Assembly: GCA_030429545.1 (NCBI GenBank)
Contig: JAUIFF010000008.1
Location: 1-64,000, forward strand
Length of the DNA stretch: 64,000 nucleotides
Direction of reading: 5' to 3'
Source of the DNA: Polyangia bacterium
GTDB taxonomy: Bacteria > Myxococcota_A > Polyangia > Nannocystales > Nannocystaceae
Numbering within the stretch: position 1 is the stretch's first letter; each line of letters opens with the position of its first letter. Made by a program: the position numbers and the translations under genes. Under the pieces are notes generated by a model, which was not told the DNA's origin, did no database searches, and worked only from the letters and a program-made list of their open reading frames with translations. Of the stretch, positions 51,435 to 60,869 are shown in pieces.

Positions 51435-54400
51435 ATGTCGACTTCCACCAAGCCCCGTCCGATCCGCAAACTTTTGTGTGCCAACCGCGGCGAGATCGCG
51501 ATTCGCGTGTTTCGGGCCGCGACCGAGCTCGGACTGCGAACCGTTGCGATTTTTAGCCACGAGGATCGTGTGCATCTACACCGGTACAAGGCCGACGAAG
51601 CCTACCTCGTCGGCCGCGACCTGCGACCGGTGGCAGCCTACCTGGCGATCGATGAGATCCTCGAAATCGCCAAGGCCCACGGGGTCGATGGCATTCACCC
51701 CGGCTATGGGTTTTTGGCCGAGAACGCCCGGTTTGCACGGGCCTGTGAGAAGGCCGGTATTGCCTTTGTCGGCCCCTCGGCGACGGTGATCGAGACCTTT
51801 GGTGACAAGACGGCTGCGCGTGCGGTTGCCGTTACCTGTGGTGTGCCGGTGGTGCCCGGCAGTGATGGCCCCGTGCCCGATGTGGCTGCTGCCCGCGCGT
51901 TTGTCGAGGAGCACGGCCTGCCGGTGATGGTCAAGGCGGCGATGGGCGGGGGCGGTCGCGGGATGCGGGTGGTGCGAAAGCTGGCCGAACTCGACGAAGC
52001 CTTTAGCCGGGCGCAGTCCGAAGCGGCTGCAGCGTTTGGCGATGGCACCGTGTTTATCGAGCGGTTTGTCGAGAGCCCACGGCACGTCGAAGTGCAGATT
52101 TTGGGCGATGGTACCGGCGAGGTCGTGCACCTGTTTGAGCGCGATTGTTCGATCCAACGCCGCCACCAAAAAGTTGTCGAGATGGCGCCCGCCCGCGGAT
52201 TGAGCGAGGCGACCCGCACGGCATTACATGCAGATGCACTCAAGCTGGCCAAGCACATGCGCTACCGCTGCGCCGGCACCGTGGAGTTCTTGGTCGACCC
52301 CAACGGGCAACACTACTTTATCGAGGTCAATCCGCGGATCCAGGTCGAGCACACGGTGACCGAGGAGATCACCGGTGTCGATCTTGTTCAAGCCCAGATC
52401 CTGCTGGCCGGTGGGACACGCTTGCGCGACCTCGGGCTGACCCAAGATGCGATCAACTACCGCGGGTTTGCGGTCCAGTGCCGCGTCACCACCGAAGACC
52501 CATTGCAGAGTTTTCAGCCCGACACCGGGCGGATTGAGGCGTACCGTTCGGCCAGTGGCATGGGGATTCGCCTCGACGGCGGCTCGGGCTACGCCGGCGC
52601 GATCATTTCGCCCCACTACGACTCGCTGCTGGCCAAGGTCACCGCCCACGCCCTGACGTTTGAACGGGCCACGCAAAAGCTCCACCGTGCCCTAGCGGAG
52701 TTTCGCGTGCGCGGGGTCAAGACCAACATTGCGTTTTTGCAAAATGTGCTCACCCACCCGACGTTTGTCGCCGGCCAGGTGACGACTGGATTTATCGACC
52801 AGACCCCGGAGTTATTTGCAATTGCAAGAAGGCGTAACCGGGCCCAGCGGATGCTGCGGTACCTCGGTGAGGTGGCCGTCAACGGTCCGGTGACCCCGGG
52901 TGCCGACGGGACCCCGCCTGCCCGGGTCACGCCGGATGTGCCGCTACCCGCCGCGGGGACGGCCGCGCCCCGGGGGTGGCGGGCGGTGTTGCAAGAGCGT
53001 GGACCCCAGGCATTTGCCGACGCCGTGCGGGCCCACCCGGGTTTGCTGGTGATGGACACGACCTGGCGCGATGCCCATCAGTCGTTGCTGGCAACCCGTG
53101 TACGTACAATCGATTTGGCGGCAATTGCCCCGATGACCTCGCACGTACTCAGCAGTGCGTTTAGCCTCGAGATGTGGGGCGGGGCGACATTCGATGTGGC
53201 CCTGCGATTTTTGCGGGAGTGTCCGTGGGACCGGCTCGACCGGCTGCGCGAGCTATGCCCCAACATCCCGTTTCAAATGCTCCTGCGCGGGGCCAATGCC
53301 GTCGGCTACACCAACTACCCCGACAACGTGGTCAAGGCGTTTGTCCGCGAGGCCCACAGCCACGGCATCGATGTCTTTCGCGTTTTCGACTGCCTCAACT
53401 ACCGCGAAAACCTCAAGCTCGGCATCGATGCGGTGGGCGAGGCCGGCGGCGTGATCGAGTCGTGCCTGTGCTACACGGGCGATGTCTCCGACCCTGGGCG
53501 CACTAAATACTCGCTTGGGTACTACGTCGATTTAGCCGGTGAACTCGTCGAGCTCGGCAGCCACGTGCTGGCCATCAAGGATATGGCCGGACTGCTCAAG
53601 CCACGGGCGGCGACGATGTTGGTCGGTGCCCTGCGCAGGGCATTTCCCACGGTGCCAATCCATGTGCATACACATGATACGGCCGGGACCGGTGTGGCCT
53701 CCATGCTGGCCGCCGGCGAGGCCGGGGCAGATGTCGTCGACCTCGCGGTTTCGGCAATGTCCGGACTCACCGCGCAGCCGTCGATGGGCGCCGTGGTCGC
53801 GGCGGTCGACAAAACCCCACGGGCAACGGGGATCGACCTCGCCAAGCTCCAGTGCATCAACGACTACTGGGAGCAGGTCCGTGGCCTCTACGCGCCGTTT
53901 GAGTCGGGCCTCAAAAGTGGTAGCTCCGATGTGTATGTGCATGAAATGCCCGGTGGCCAGTACACCAACTTACAGTTTCAGGCCCAGTCGCTCGGGCTCG
54001 CCGGGCGGTGGCAGGCGATCAAACGCGCCTATGCGGCGGCCAACCGCTTGCTCGGCGACATCGTCAAGGTGACACCCTCCTCAAAAGTCGTTGGCGACCT
54101 CGCCCAATTTATGGTTCAAAACGACCTCGATGAGCAGCAGGTGCTCGAACAGGCGGGGACCCTTTCGTTGCCGCAGTCGGTCGTCCAGTTTTTCCAGGGC
54201 TATCTCGGCGTGCCCTACCAGGGGTTTCCGGAGCTGTTGCGCGAGCGAGTGTTGCGTGGCCAGCCCGGCCTCGACGGGCGTCCAGGGGCATCGTTGCCCG
54301 ACCTCGATCTGACCGCACGGCGACAGGAACTAAAGGCCAGGCACGGGGATGACATCCGCGACGTCGACGTGTTGAGTTCGGCCCTCTACCCCAAGGTATT

Positions 54401-54902
54401 CGACGAGTACAAGGCATTTCGCCGCGAGTTTAGCGATGTCTCGATGTTGCCAACCCGGGCTTTTTTGGCGCCCCTGACCCTCGGCGAGGAGCTGTGGGTG
54501 GAGATCGAAACTGGCAAGACCTTGATTGTCAAACTCACCGCTGTTGGCGAGCTCGATGGCGACGGCCGGCGCGAGGTGTTCTTTGAGCTCAACGGCCAGC
54601 CGCGCTCGATCAAGGTGGCCGATAAGGCAGCTGGCAAAACAGCTGTCCAGCGCGAGCGTGCCGACCCACAGGATCCGGGATCGATCGGCGCGCCGATGCC
54701 GGGCGCCGTGGTCGAGGTACGCTGCAAGCAGGGAGCCCGGGTCGAGGCCGGCGACCCGCTGGTGGTACTGTCGGCGATGAAGATGGAAACGCTTGTAAGT
54801 ACACCAATGGCAGGCGTCGTGCGACGGCTAGCTGTCGGGGTTGGTGATGCGTTGCAGGCCGGTGACTTGCTGGTGGAAATCGAAGCGGCCAGTGCCGACT
54901 GA
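51435..54902 (+). CDS. pyc: Pyruvate carboxylase
   Basis: A 1155-residue single-chain pyruvate carboxylase, which makes oxaloacetate from pyruvate, bicarbonate and ATP. In order: biotin carboxylase (KLLCANRGEIAIRVFRAA; GGGGRGMRVV; FIEVNPRIQVEHTVTEEITG), carboxyltransferase (WRDAHQSLLATRVRT; MLLRGANAVGYTNYPDN; THDTAGTGVASMLAAGEAGA), tetramerisation domain, and a C-terminal biotinyl domain with AMKME (biotinylated Lys about residue 1120). ATG 51435 gives the usual N-terminus. Length fits the family. Six exact TGYANNTRCA motifs are spread along the gene, the densest in the window. Confidence 0.97.
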   Translation: MSTSTKPRPIRKLLCANRGEIAIRVFRAATELGLRTVAIFSHEDRVHLHRYKADEAYLVGRDLRPVAAYLAIDEILEIAKAHGVDGIHPGYGFLAENARFARACEKAGIAFVGPSATVIETFGDKTAARAVAVTCGVPVVPGSDGPVPDVAAARAFVEEHGLPVMVKAAMGGGGRGMRVVRKLAELDEAFSRAQSEAAAAFGDGTVFIERFVESPRHVEVQILGDGTGEVVHLFERDCSIQRRHQKVVEMAPARGLSEATRTALHADALKLAKHMRYRCAGTVEFLVDPNGQHYFIEVNPRIQVEHTVTEEITGVDLVQAQILLAGGTRLRDLGLTQDAINYRGFAVQCRVTTEDPLQSFQPDTGRIEAYRSASGMGIRLDGGSGYAGAIISPHYDSLLAKVTAHALTFERATQKLHRALAEFRVRGVKTNIAFLQNVLTHPTFVAGQVTTGFIDQTPELFAIARRRNRAQRMLRYLGEVAVNGPVTPGADGTPPARVTPDVPLPAAGTAAPRGWRAVLQERGPQAFADAVRAHPGLLVMDTTWRDAHQSLLATRVRTIDLAAIAPMTSHVLSSAFSLEMWGGATFDVALRFLRECPWDRLDRLRELCPNIPFQMLLRGANAVGYTNYPDNVVKAFVREAHSHGIDVFRVFDCLNYRENLKLGIDAVGEAGGVIESCLCYTGDVSDPGRTKYSLGYYVDLAGELVELGSHVLAIKDMAGLLKPRAATMLVGALRRAFPTVPIHVHTHDTAGTGVASMLAAGEAGADVVDLAVSAMSGLTAQPSMGAVVAAVDKTPRATGIDLAKLQCINDYWEQVRGLYAPFESGLKSGSSDVYVHEMPGGQYTNLQFQAQSLGLAGRWQAIKRAYAAANRLLGDIVKVTPSSKVVGDLAQFMVQNDLDEQQVLEQAGTLSLPQSVVQFFQGYLGVPYQGFPELLRERVLRGQPGLDGRPGASLPDLDLTARRQELKARHGDDIRDVDVLSSALYPKVFDEYKAFRREFSDVSMLPTRAFLAPLTLGEELWVEIETGKTLIVKLTAVGELDGDGRREVFFELNGQPRSIKVADKAAGKTAVQRERADPQDPGSIGAPMPGAVVEVRCKQGARVEAGDPLVVLSAMKMETLVSTPMAGVVRRLAVGVGDALQAGDLLVEIEAASAD

Positions 54903-55081
54903 GTCGGACGAGGGCCGGTGGGCCTGTGCTTCGGCGTGTCGCACGGGCTTTCACTGCCTTTGGTAGGGACAAAGCGCCGTTTCCTGCGTGCACGGTTGTC
55001 GGCATGTGACAACGGGGTATTGTTTCGAGTTGCACGGGCACCCGCCTTGCTTGCCACGCAGCGAGCGGCTACCGTCGCCAC
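54903..55081. other. Short spacer before the DUF4215/DUF1554 pair
   Basis: About 180 bp with no recognised element. It must carry the promoter of the coupled gene pair unless transcription continues from pyc; no terminator is seen after pyc. Confidence 0.4.
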
Positions 55082-56227
55082 ATGCACGCTGCCAACAATC
55101 GATGCGTCTGGGTGTTGACGGGGCTCGCCGGCATCTGTTTTGGATGTGCACAGTTTTTGGCAGATGACCATTGCACGTTCCACGGAGCCGGCTGCGATAG
55201 CGGCTTGGTGTGCAGTTGGTGCGATCACGAAAACCGCGGTTGTGTGGCGCCACAGGTCGCGCCCGAGTGCATCGTGCCGCCCTATGGCGATGGGCCGACG
55301 ACCGGGGTGACAACCGATATCGAACCCAGTGAAACCACGGACGCGACCACGGCAGGTACATCCGAGAGCACGGATCCGACCGACGATCCCGCCGGCGAAG
55401 TGACCTCCGACACCGACGAAACAACCGAGACCACAGGCCTCGAAAGTTGCGGAGATGGGGAGATCCAAGCGGGAGAAGTGTGCGACGACGGCAATCAGGA
55501 CAACAACGATGCGTGTACAAACGCGTGTCAGCCGGCCATCTGCGGCGACGGTGTCGTCTGGGTTGGCGTGGAAACCTGTGACGACGCCAATCAAAGCAAT
55601 ACCGACGGTTGTCTCAACAGCTGCGAACTCGCAAGTTGCGGAGATGGCTTTATCGAGGAGGGAAAGGAGGACTGCGACGACCAAAACGAAGAGGCCGGCG
55701 ACGGCTGCCACCAGTGTTGGCAGGACCGGCTTGTGTTCATCACCAGCGAGGCGTTTAAGGGCGATCTCGGCGGGCTCGAGGGGGCCGACAGCAAGTGCCA
55801 GGCGGCGGCCCAAGCAGCACAGCTACCCGGGACGTACAAGGCGTGGCTGAGCCTAGGCGATGAGATGCCACAGACGCGAATGTTGCATGCGCATGGGGTC
55901 TACAAACGGGTCGACGGTGTGGTCTTGGCCCATGGCTGGAGCGACCTCACCGACGGTCTGATCAACGCAACCATCTCGGTGACGGAGCTCGGCGAGACGC
56001 TCACTACGGGCTCGTGGACCAATACCGAGGCGAGCGGGGTCACGGCTGAGGACCCGGCAGACTGTGACGGATGGACGACCCAACTCGGCGACTTCAAGGG
56101 CCGTTGTGGCTCCGCCCAGTCAATTGAGCCAGGGTGGTCAAACTACATCAACGACTTGGTGAACCCAACTCCATGCGGTGCCAACCGGAGTTTGTACTGT
56201 GTCATGCAGGAACTGGAGCAGCCGTGA
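55082..56227 (+). CDS. Secreted protein with DUF4215 repeats and a DUF1554 lectin-like domain (first of pair)
   Basis: A 381-residue exported protein. The N-terminal hydrophobic segment VLTGLAGICFGC suggests a signal or lipoprotein signal. A Cys-rich part, a Thr/Asp-rich linker, three DUF4215-type units (CGDGEIQAGEVCDDGN and similar), and a C-terminal ~170-residue domain follow. That domain begins LVFITSEAFKGDLGGLEGAD and ends CGANRSLYCVM, typical of DUF1554 (lectin-like). The likely role is surface binding of glycan or protein. Its stop overlaps the start of the next, similar gene (GTGA), so the two are translated together. They appear to be diverged paralogues. Confidence 0.85.
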   Translation: MHAANNRCVWVLTGLAGICFGCAQFLADDHCTFHGAGCDSGLVCSWCDHENRGCVAPQVAPECIVPPYGDGPTTGVTTDIEPSETTDATTAGTSESTDPTDDPAGEVTSDTDETTETTGLESCGDGEIQAGEVCDDGNQDNNDACTNACQPAICGDGVVWVGVETCDDANQSNTDGCLNSCELASCGDGFIEEGKEDCDDQNEEAGDGCHQCWQDRLVFITSEAFKGDLGGLEGADSKCQAAAQAAQLPGTYKAWLSLGDEMPQTRMLHAHGVYKRVDGVVLAHGWSDLTDGLINATISVTELGETLTTGSWTNTEASGVTAEDPADCDGWTTQLGDFKGRCGSAQSIEPGWSNYINDLVNPTPCGANRSLYCVMQELEQP

Positions 56228-57273
56228 AGGTAATTTTTGTATACATTTTGTTGCTGGGTTTGTTGGCTGGCTGTCCGCCTGCCGGTGATGGGGCCGGGTC
56301 GTCGGACTCGGCCGAGCCAAGCGAAACCTCTAGTGGAAGTTCGACGAGTGGAGACCCGACAACAACAACAACGACAGCGACAACAGCGGAGCTTTCGACG
56401 GATCTTCCCGAGCCACCGCCGGCCTGTGGCAATGGCATCGTCGAACCCGGTGAAAGCTGTGACGAGGGCGAGGACAACGGCGATACGCGTGACTGTACAA
56501 GTACCTGTGCCCATGCCGTGTGCGGGGATGGGCTTGTGCGCAGCGAGCCGAGTAATCCCGGAGATGTCGAAGGTTGCGATGCCGGCGAGGCGAACCAGGA
56601 CGGGATGTACGGCGGGTGCCAAACCGATTGCACTCCCGGGCCATTTTGCGGGGACGGAGTCGTCGATGACGGGTTTGAAGAGTGCGAGCCAACCGTCGAC
56701 GACGGCGGGCCTGCGTGTATGCAGGACTGTTTTTATGAGGGAAGGGTGGTGTTTGTCAGCAGCGTCGCGTTTGCCGGCAACTTCACCAACTTTGTCGTCG
56801 AGGGGACGGGACTCGACGGTGGTGACGAAGCCTGCCGGCAACTGGCCAGCCTGGCCGAGCTATCGCGGCCAGAGTCGTTTCATGCTTGGCTCGGGTCGGC
56901 CGACGGCTCGCCGGTCGATCGGATCTCGCCAAAGATCCACGATGCCTCGGCACATGTTCGCCTGGTCGACGGGACGATCGTGGCGATGGACTGGCCGAGT
57001 TTTGTCAGCAGTACCCACGACCACGCCATCGACCTTGATGAGACCGGCGAGCCCGTCGACAACGAACTTGTATGGACAGGTGTCGACGTATCCGGTCAGG
57101 CGAATGAGTATGCATGTCATGACTGGAGCTCGGACCTCGCGGAGGAAATAGGTGCTTTCGGTTGCACCGCTTACGCGGATGAGCGTTGGACCGAGTTCGG
57201 CTACGATTTTTGCTCATACATGTTTCGCCTGTACTGCATCCAGACGGCCATGCCGGGTGACATGGGTTTTTAG
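56224..57273 (+). CDS. Lipoprotein with DUF4215-like repeats and a DUF1554 domain (second of pair)
   Basis: A 349-residue lipoprotein. It begins at GTG 56224, overlapping the previous stop by 4 bp, and has signal peptide and lipobox LLAGC. A Ser/Thr-rich linker with poly-Thr, three Cys-rich units (CGNGIVEPGESCDEGEDN and similar) and a C-terminal DUF1554-type domain (RVVFVSSVAFAGNF; HAWLGSADGSP; FRLYCIQ) complete it. Same design as its neighbour but with low identity, so an old duplication with co-translation maintained. The two may form a heteromeric surface binder; that is inference. Confidence 0.85.
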   Translation: MKVIFVYILLLGLLAGCPPAGDGAGSSDSAEPSETSSGSSTSGDPTTTTTTATTAELSTDLPEPPPACGNGIVEPGESCDEGEDNGDTRDCTSTCAHAVCGDGLVRSEPSNPGDVEGCDAGEANQDGMYGGCQTDCTPGPFCGDGVVDDGFEECEPTVDDGGPACMQDCFYEGRVVFVSSVAFAGNFTNFVVEGTGLDGGDEACRQLASLAELSRPESFHAWLGSADGSPVDRISPKIHDASAHVRLVDGTIVAMDWPSFVSSTHDHAIDLDETGEPVDNELVWTGVDVSGQANEYACHDWSSDLAEEIGAFGCTAYADERWTEFGYDFCSYMFRLYCIQTAMPGDMGF

Positions 57274-57404
57274 GCGAGCGTTCGTTGGGCCCATCCGTCT
57301 GTCGAGCGCGCGCGGATGACCTGTGTTGAGATGTTTGCCAAGTAAAAACAGTATGTTACATGCTGGGCTGGCGATCTTTTTCGAGTCTGAGTAACATCCG
57401 CGGC

Positions 57405-57791
57405 GGAAACGAAACGGTCGAGGAGGAAAAGGTGATCGCGGCGTCGCTTGCACGGCGTCGAGGAAAGTCCGGGCTCCACAGGGCAGGGTGCTGGCGCAGG
57501 CCAGTCGGGGTGACTCGAAGGAAAGTGCCACAGAGAACAGACCGCCTGTGTTCGCACAGGTAAGGGTGAAACGGTGTGGTAAGAGCGCACCGGGGACCTG
57601 GCGACAGGGACCGCATGGTAAACCCCATCTGGAGCAAGGCCGAGTAGGGATAGATCCAACCTTCGGGGAGGATCAGGGGCTGCCCGTCCCGTCCCGGGTA
57701 GAGCTGCGTAGAAGAATGATCATCACCTGGGGGAGGCAACGAACTCAGGGACAGAACCCGGCTTACGACCTCTCTCGGCCGTTTCGTTTCC
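57405..57791 (+). ncRNA. rnpB: RNase P RNA, class A
   Basis: The catalytic RNA of RNase P, which trims tRNA 5' ends. Diagnostic conserved blocks are in order: GAGGAAAGTCCGGGCTCC (57459 on), ACAGAGAACAGACCGCC, GGTAAGGGTGAAACGGTG, and ACAGAACCCGGCTTA near the 3' end. The P1 helix is long and perfect in its core: GGAAACGAAACGG at the 5' end with CCGTTTCGTTTCC at the 3' end (57779-57791). The length of about 387 nt is typical of type A. The run TTTTTAG just after P1 makes that stem double as a terminator. Confidence 0.97.
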
Positions 57792-57844
57792 ACCTTTTTA
57801 GAATTTTAGTTATCTGTATTTGCAAGTTTTATGGCGATTGAGCC

Positions 57845-58876
57845 TTAGACGGCGAAGGCTCTCGCTTGGAGTGTATCTTCGGTAACGTGCACGCTGCCAA
57901 CCTCGGTGTTGCGGCAGTTTCGGCGCGTGGGCGCGGCGTGGGCGTGTAGTTGGGCGACTTCATCACGGCTGAGCACGCCGAGCCTGTGGAGGACGGCAAT
58001 TACCCAGGGGCCGAGCGCCCGGCGGCCGCCGTCTTCGATTTTGAAGGCGAGTCCAAGGCCTTCGGGCATGGCGTTGTTGGGGAATACCGACACGAGATAG
58101 GACGATTCGGCGCCGATCTTGCACATCAGCCGGCCGCCGGCGACCCGCATAAGGGCAGTGTCTAATCTATCTGTCCCTCCAACCATGTCGGGATGTGCTG
58201 CCATGGCTCGGGTGAGGGTGGTAATTGCGTCCTTGTGTGGTCCCTGCGGGGCGGCGAGGCGGGCCGCGACGACAGCGAGGGCCTGGACGGAGATGCCAAA
58301 GGTCGGGGCCGAGCAGCCGTCGCGTCCGGCGACTTCGATGCTCGGATCTCCGGCGAGGGTACGCAGGTGTGCAAGTATTTGTACCTGCAATGGGTGCGTG
58401 GGGTCGAGGTAGCTTTCGAGCGGCCAGCCGCGGTGCAGACAGGCGAGCAACATCCCGGTGTGTTTGCCCGAGCAGTTGTTGTCGAGGCAGGTGGCCGGCT
58501 CGCCCGCCCGGATTTGGGCCTCGGCGGCGGGGACATGCATCGGCCGGTGGGGGCCACATTGCAGGGCCTCGGGTGTGAGCCCGGCACGCGCCAGCAGTTG
58601 CGAGACAACTTGTTTATGCATGTTTTCGCCATTGTGCGAGGCACATACAAGTGCGAGTTCGCGGGGGGTCAGCGCAAACCGGTTTGCGGCGCCGGAGGTC
58701 ACAAGCTCGAGGGCTTGGATCGCCTTGATGGTCGAACGCGTCGTCGTGCGCACACTAGGGTCACCGAGCGTGGCAACCACATCGGCGTTGGGACGGGCCA
58801 GGGCAGCACAGCCGCGGTGGCGGGCCTCGACAACCGTGCCGCGGATGATTTCGACAACGACGGGTTGGGCGGTCAT
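57845..58876 (-). CDS. Asparaginase II family protein (PF06089 type)
   Basis: A 343-residue protein of the thermolabile Rhizobium-type L-asparaginase family. Seen: TTRSTIKAIQALE near residue 45, VCASHNGENMH near residue 80, CLDNNCSGKHTGMLLACLH in the middle, and AVDGCSAP-like GRDGCSAPTFG. It hydrolyses L-Asn to L-Asp and ammonia in the cytosol. The Ser/Lys/Cys pattern of the family looks complete. ATG 58876 is chosen; the longer frame adds a Pro-rich stretch. Downstream of, and convergent with, rnpB. Confidence 0.9.
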   Translation of the reverse strand: MTAQPVVVEIIRGTVVEARHRGCAALARPNADVVATLGDPSVRTTTRSTIKAIQALELVTSGAANRFALTPRELALVCASHNGENMHKQVVSQLLARAGLTPEALQCGPHRPMHVPAAEAQIRAGEPATCLDNNCSGKHTGMLLACLHRGWPLESYLDPTHPLQVQILAHLRTLAGDPSIEVAGRDGCSAPTFGISVQALAVVAARLAAPQGPHKDAITTLTRAMAAHPDMVGGTDRLDTALMRVAGGRLMCKIGAESSYLVSVFPNNAMPEGLGLAFKIEDGGRRALGPWVIAVLHRLGVLSRDEVAQLHAHAAPTRRNCRNTEVGSVHVTEDTLQARAFAV

Positions 58877-59006
58877 TGGCGAGAGTCTACGCGGGTGTGG
58901 CGAGGCTTGGCCGGGATTTTCTGGCGAGGGGCTTTTGGGCGCATCAACCACGACAAATCGCGACGGCCGGTGGCACGTCGCGATTTATGTACAGTCAAGT
59001 TTGGCG

Positions 59007-59327
59007 CTACAACGCGTCGAGGGCCCCGCGCAGGGACTCGTAGGCGAGGTCGGTTTGCTTGACCTTGGTCATACGGATGGCCTTGCGGATGACCAGGTCC
59101 CACTGATCTTCGGGCAGCTCGTCGCGCATGCCCATCATCAGCTCGAGCACATCTTCGTCCTCGGGGGTGTTGTAGATGTAATCGGTGTCAAACTGCAAAA
59201 TCCCGAGCAGGTCGCGGGCGTAGGTCTTGACCGAGCCGGCGCCCTTGATGCGCTTGGTCTCGAGGCGGGCCTGTTTGTTTTTTCGTTTGAGCTCGCGGTT
59301 GAGTTTGTCTAGGTCGTTGCGTTTCAC
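59007..59327 (-). CDS. Small acidic/basic protein of unknown function
   Basis: A 106-residue soluble protein. The GTG at 59327 has GGAGG 6 nt upstream; the much longer open frame to 59522 has none. The first 35 residues are a basic coiled-coil-like helix (LDKLNRELKRKNKQARLETK); the rest is acidic and helical (DTDYIYNTPEDEDVLELMMGM). No family is recognised. It lies between the asparaginase and crotonase genes on the same strand, but spacing does not show an operon. Confidence 0.7.
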   Translation of the reverse strand: MKRNDLDKLNRELKRKNKQARLETKRIKGAGSVKTYARDLLGILQFDTDYIYNTPEDEDVLELMMGMRDELPEDQWDLVIRKAIRMTKVKQTDLAYESLRGALDAL

Positions 59328-59620
59328 GTTGAGCCTCCATACGTGGTGGGGGTGGTGCCGGGGCGATTCAAACGTGCATCGAATCGGTCGGTTGTCGCCG
59401 CAGCGGGCGCGAGTCGGGTGCGATAGGGGCACCGCGAAAGCCGCGGGCGATGACCGGGTGGCGGGCGATGGCTTAACACGCTTTTGTCGCGGGGAACATC
59501 CCATGCCGCCGCGCAAGGTCACAGCGCACTTACCGGGCCACTTCGGGGCAAACGCGCATCGCGGCGGGAGTTGCTCCTAGGCCCAGTTGTGGCCGTTTAA
59601 TAACATCCACAAAAGTAGAT

Positions 59621-60415
59621 TTAGACCGGATCTTTGAAGTTGGGCGCGCGCTTTTCGAAGTTGGCGGCGATGGCTTCGACCTGGTTGGGGCTGCCCAGAA
59701 GCGGCACCTGAAGTTCTGTTTCGCGCGCAAGCGCATCTTCGACACTGCGCCTTCGCCCGTCGAGAAGTTGCTTGCCAGCTCGAACCGCGTCGGGGGAGCG
59801 CTGGGCGATGGCCCGGGCAAGTGCCATCGCATCTGCCAGTGGTTCCTCGGTCGCCCGCGTACAGATGCCCAGACGGACAGCTTCCTCGCCCGAAAAAATC
59901 CGGCCGGTAAAGGTCAGTTCCTTGAGCACGTCGAGCCTGACCGAGGGCAGCAACGTGGCCGTGATCGCCATGTCGGGGATCAACCCCCACTTGATTTCCA
60001 TGACGCTGAGCTGGGTTTCGGGACAGACCAGGCGGATGTCGGCACCCGCGGCGATCTGCAACCCTCCACCGAACGCGACCCCGTGGACAGCGGCAATGAC
60101 CGGCATCGGTAACTCCCGCCAGATCCAGGCGACGCGTTGGGCGAGGTTGGCCGGGCTTTGCGGACCGCGACGCAGCAAGCGTTCGCGGACCTCGGGACCG
60201 CCGGCGAGAAAGCTGCGAAAGTCGAGGCCGGCACAAAACACCGGGCCGTCACCCGAGAGGACGACCGCACGTACGCCCGGTTCACTCGCCAGTCGCTCGC
60301 CAGCGGCGACGATGGCCTCAAACATGGCGACGTCGAGACCGTTGCGCTTGCCGGGCCGGGACAGTTTGACGTGGGCGATGTGGTTTTGAATGTCGACTGC
60401 GACCCGCTCTTGCAT
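59621..60415 (-). CDS. Crotonase-superfamily enzyme, dienoyl-CoA isomerase-like
   Basis: A 264-residue crotonase fold protein. Oxyanion-hole residues are in FCAGLDFRS and AVHGVAFGGGLQIA. In the active-site helix it has MEIKWGLIPDM: a Glu followed eight residues later by an Asp. That spacing of Glu and Asp matches delta3,5-delta2,4-dienoyl-CoA isomerase rather than the two-Glu enoyl-CoA hydratase site. It therefore probably isomerises or hydrates an unsaturated acyl-CoA in fatty-acid or aromatic breakdown; BoxB lies 36 kb away and no link is shown. ATG 60415 chosen (GTG 60421 possible). Confidence 0.85.
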   Translation of the reverse strand: MQERVAVDIQNHIAHVKLSRPGKRNGLDVAMFEAIVAAGERLASEPGVRAVVLSGDGPVFCAGLDFRSFLAGGPEVRERLLRRGPQSPANLAQRVAWIWRELPMPVIAAVHGVAFGGGLQIAAGADIRLVCPETQLSVMEIKWGLIPDMAITATLLPSVRLDVLKELTFTGRIFSGEEAVRLGICTRATEEPLADAMALARAIAQRSPDAVRAGKQLLDGRRRSVEDALARETELQVPLLGSPNQVEAIAANFEKRAPNFKDPV

Positions 60416-60869
60416 CGCCACAGCGTACCGTGAAGTCGTGGACTCGATCGCGTTTTAGGAGTGAAATCTGCGGGTCACCGATGCCGTGCTCTCCGAGGCT
60501 CGAAGTGGTGACCGGACAAGCCGGCCCTCGCGGCAGGACCCGTGAACCTTGCCGAAGCCTGCCTGTTCGCCTTGCTATTCGCCAACGCCTCGCGGGCTTT
60601 GTCGCGGCTCTTGTAAGCGTGCACGGCCCAGGCATCACCCCACGGGAACGACGCCCGTTGACGGTAGGTTTGGTGGCAGGTTGTGTAGATGTAAGTCGTA
60701 GAGCGGGGGGCCGATGCGTTGGCGAGAGCGACCTCCGGTCGGAGTGCGGGATCCCCCGCGTCACCCGTTTCACGAGGGGGCGAGCGTTGCTTGGTTTCCG
60801 GAGCGGGCAGCTCTCGAGGGGGGCTGCTGCGGAACGTGACCCGGTTTTGGCGGACGTTGCCGGCGATTT
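60416..60869. repeat. Spacer with inverted and direct copies of the 40.3-40.6 kb repeats
   Basis: Bases 60483-60589 are an inverted copy of 40362-40454 (shared CGAAGTGG, GGCAGGACCCGTGAACCTTGCCGAAGCC, GCCAACGCC). Bases 60732-60786 are a direct copy of 40526-40577 (CCTCCGGTCGGAGTGCGGG, CCCCCGCGTCACCCGTT). No gene is seen between the crotonase and PLP-enzyme starts. Confidence 0.8.
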
